Below are positions 13,115 to 13,364 of a stretch of 13,364 nt of DNA, in pieces. The notes below the pieces were generated by a model, which made no database searches, was not told the origin of the DNA, and saw only the letters and a program-made list of their open reading frames with translations. This DNA comes from Alphaproteobacteria bacterium. GTDB lineage: Bacteria > Pseudomonadota > Alphaproteobacteria > Rhodobacterales > Rhodobacteraceae. The stretch spans positions 1 to 13,364 of the forward strand of contig JAJRUE010000271.1 of NCBI GenBank assembly GCA_024277955.1, in the 5' to 3' direction. Every line of letters starts with the position of its first letter. Position 1 is the first letter of the stretch. A program made the position numbers and the translations under genes.

Positions 13115-13364
13115 ATGCCTGCGCCGATGGTCGACATCCTGATGTATCACGCGATCGCGGACGCCCCCGGGGCGACCTCGATCGCGCCCGAAACCTTTGC
13201 CGCGCAAATGCAGACCATCGCCGAAACCGGCGTGCCGGTGATCACGCTCGACGACCTGCTGGCGGCGCGCGCCGGCAAGCGCACCCTGGCGCCGCAATCG
13301 GTGATCATCACCTTTGACGACGGCTTTCGCGACTTTTCGCAAAACGCCTGCCCGGTGCTGGAAA
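13115..13364 (+). CDS. Polysaccharide deacetylase (NodB/CE4 family), N-terminal part; cut by right edge
   Basis: The visible 83 codons begin MPAPMVDILMYHAIADAPGA and reach VIITFDDGFRDFSQNACPVL. MYHAI and the TFDDGF motif (D68, D69) are hallmarks of the NodB homology domain; the second Asp binds the catalytic metal in this family. It removes acetyl, or in ArnD formyl, groups from amino sugars or glycolipids. No signal peptide is visible, which suggests cytoplasmic or membrane-face action as for ArnD. It starts one base after the oxidoreductase stop and continues the operon beyond the window. The histidine motif that would complete the active site lies outside. Confidence 0.88.
   Translation, partial: MPAPMVDILMYHAIADAPGATSIAPETFAAQMQTIAETGVPVITLDDLLAARAGKRTLAPQSVIITFDDGFRDFSQNACPVLE

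Noticed and set aside
11173..13137. 654-codon minus-strand frame opposite the FAD oxidoreductase
   Set aside because: Longest open frame in the window, but composition and lack of motifs mark it as antisense shadow; the plus strand has intact FAD motifs at both ends.
6130..13364. True arnBCADTEF operon
   Set aside because: No ArnB aminotransferase or ArnA formyltransferase, and the decarboxylase is of UDP-xylose synthase type; only functional analogy is claimed.

Overview
The window looks like a chromosomal piece of a high-GC alphaproteobacterium, most likely of the Rhodobacteraceae/Paracoccaceae. I base this on the strong G/C preference at third codon positions, the protein families present (a close glutaryl-CoA dehydrogenase, a LysR regulator and a family III CoA-transferase side by side) and the short gene spacing. 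I saw no rRNA, tRNA, CRISPR array, transposase or phage gene.

Left part (1-3475): a glutarate/lysine catabolic locus. A family III CoA-transferase (glutarate CoA-transferase type) runs leftward off the window edge from 255. It appears broken: its N-terminus is joined out of frame to a segment from the middle of the protein. A LysR regulator (358-1254) is divergent from it, and a T-N11-A dyad lies just before the regulator's start. A hairpin/T-run terminator follows. Then come a promoter-like sequence, gcdH (1435-2649) and an HpcH/HpaI-type aldolase (2670-3458), the last two apparently one operon.

Middle part (3478-6129): an exported TIM-barrel glycoside hydrolase with GH30-like features is convergent with the aldolase (complement 3478-4848, GTG start). 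A 305-base divergent region rich in dyads separates it from a CmoA-like SAM-dependent methyltransferase (5154-5864), whose leader could form two hairpins. A five-copy 15-bp tandem repeat begins exactly on the methyltransferase stop codon. The 265-base gap before the next gene holds this repeat and a possible 51-codon leader ORF.

Right part (6130-13364): a tightly packed operon for an envelope glycan or glycolipid. In order it encodes a UDP-glucuronate decarboxylase making UDP-xylose, a polytopic GT-C-like membrane protein, a GT2 glycosyltransferase, a DPM1/ArnC-like GT2 with two C-terminal membrane segments, a UPF0104/flippase-like membrane protein, a UGM/protoporphyrinogen-oxidase-like FAD oxidoreductase, and the start of a NodB-type polysaccharide deacetylase. 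Most junctions are ATGA overlaps or 1-2 base gaps. The gene set parallels the Arn (aminoarabinose) lipid-carrier pathway without being it. My best guess for a new system is a polyprenyl-phosphate-pentose pathway fed by UDP-xylose, with the exported hydrolase and the methyltransferase as possible accessory enzymes.
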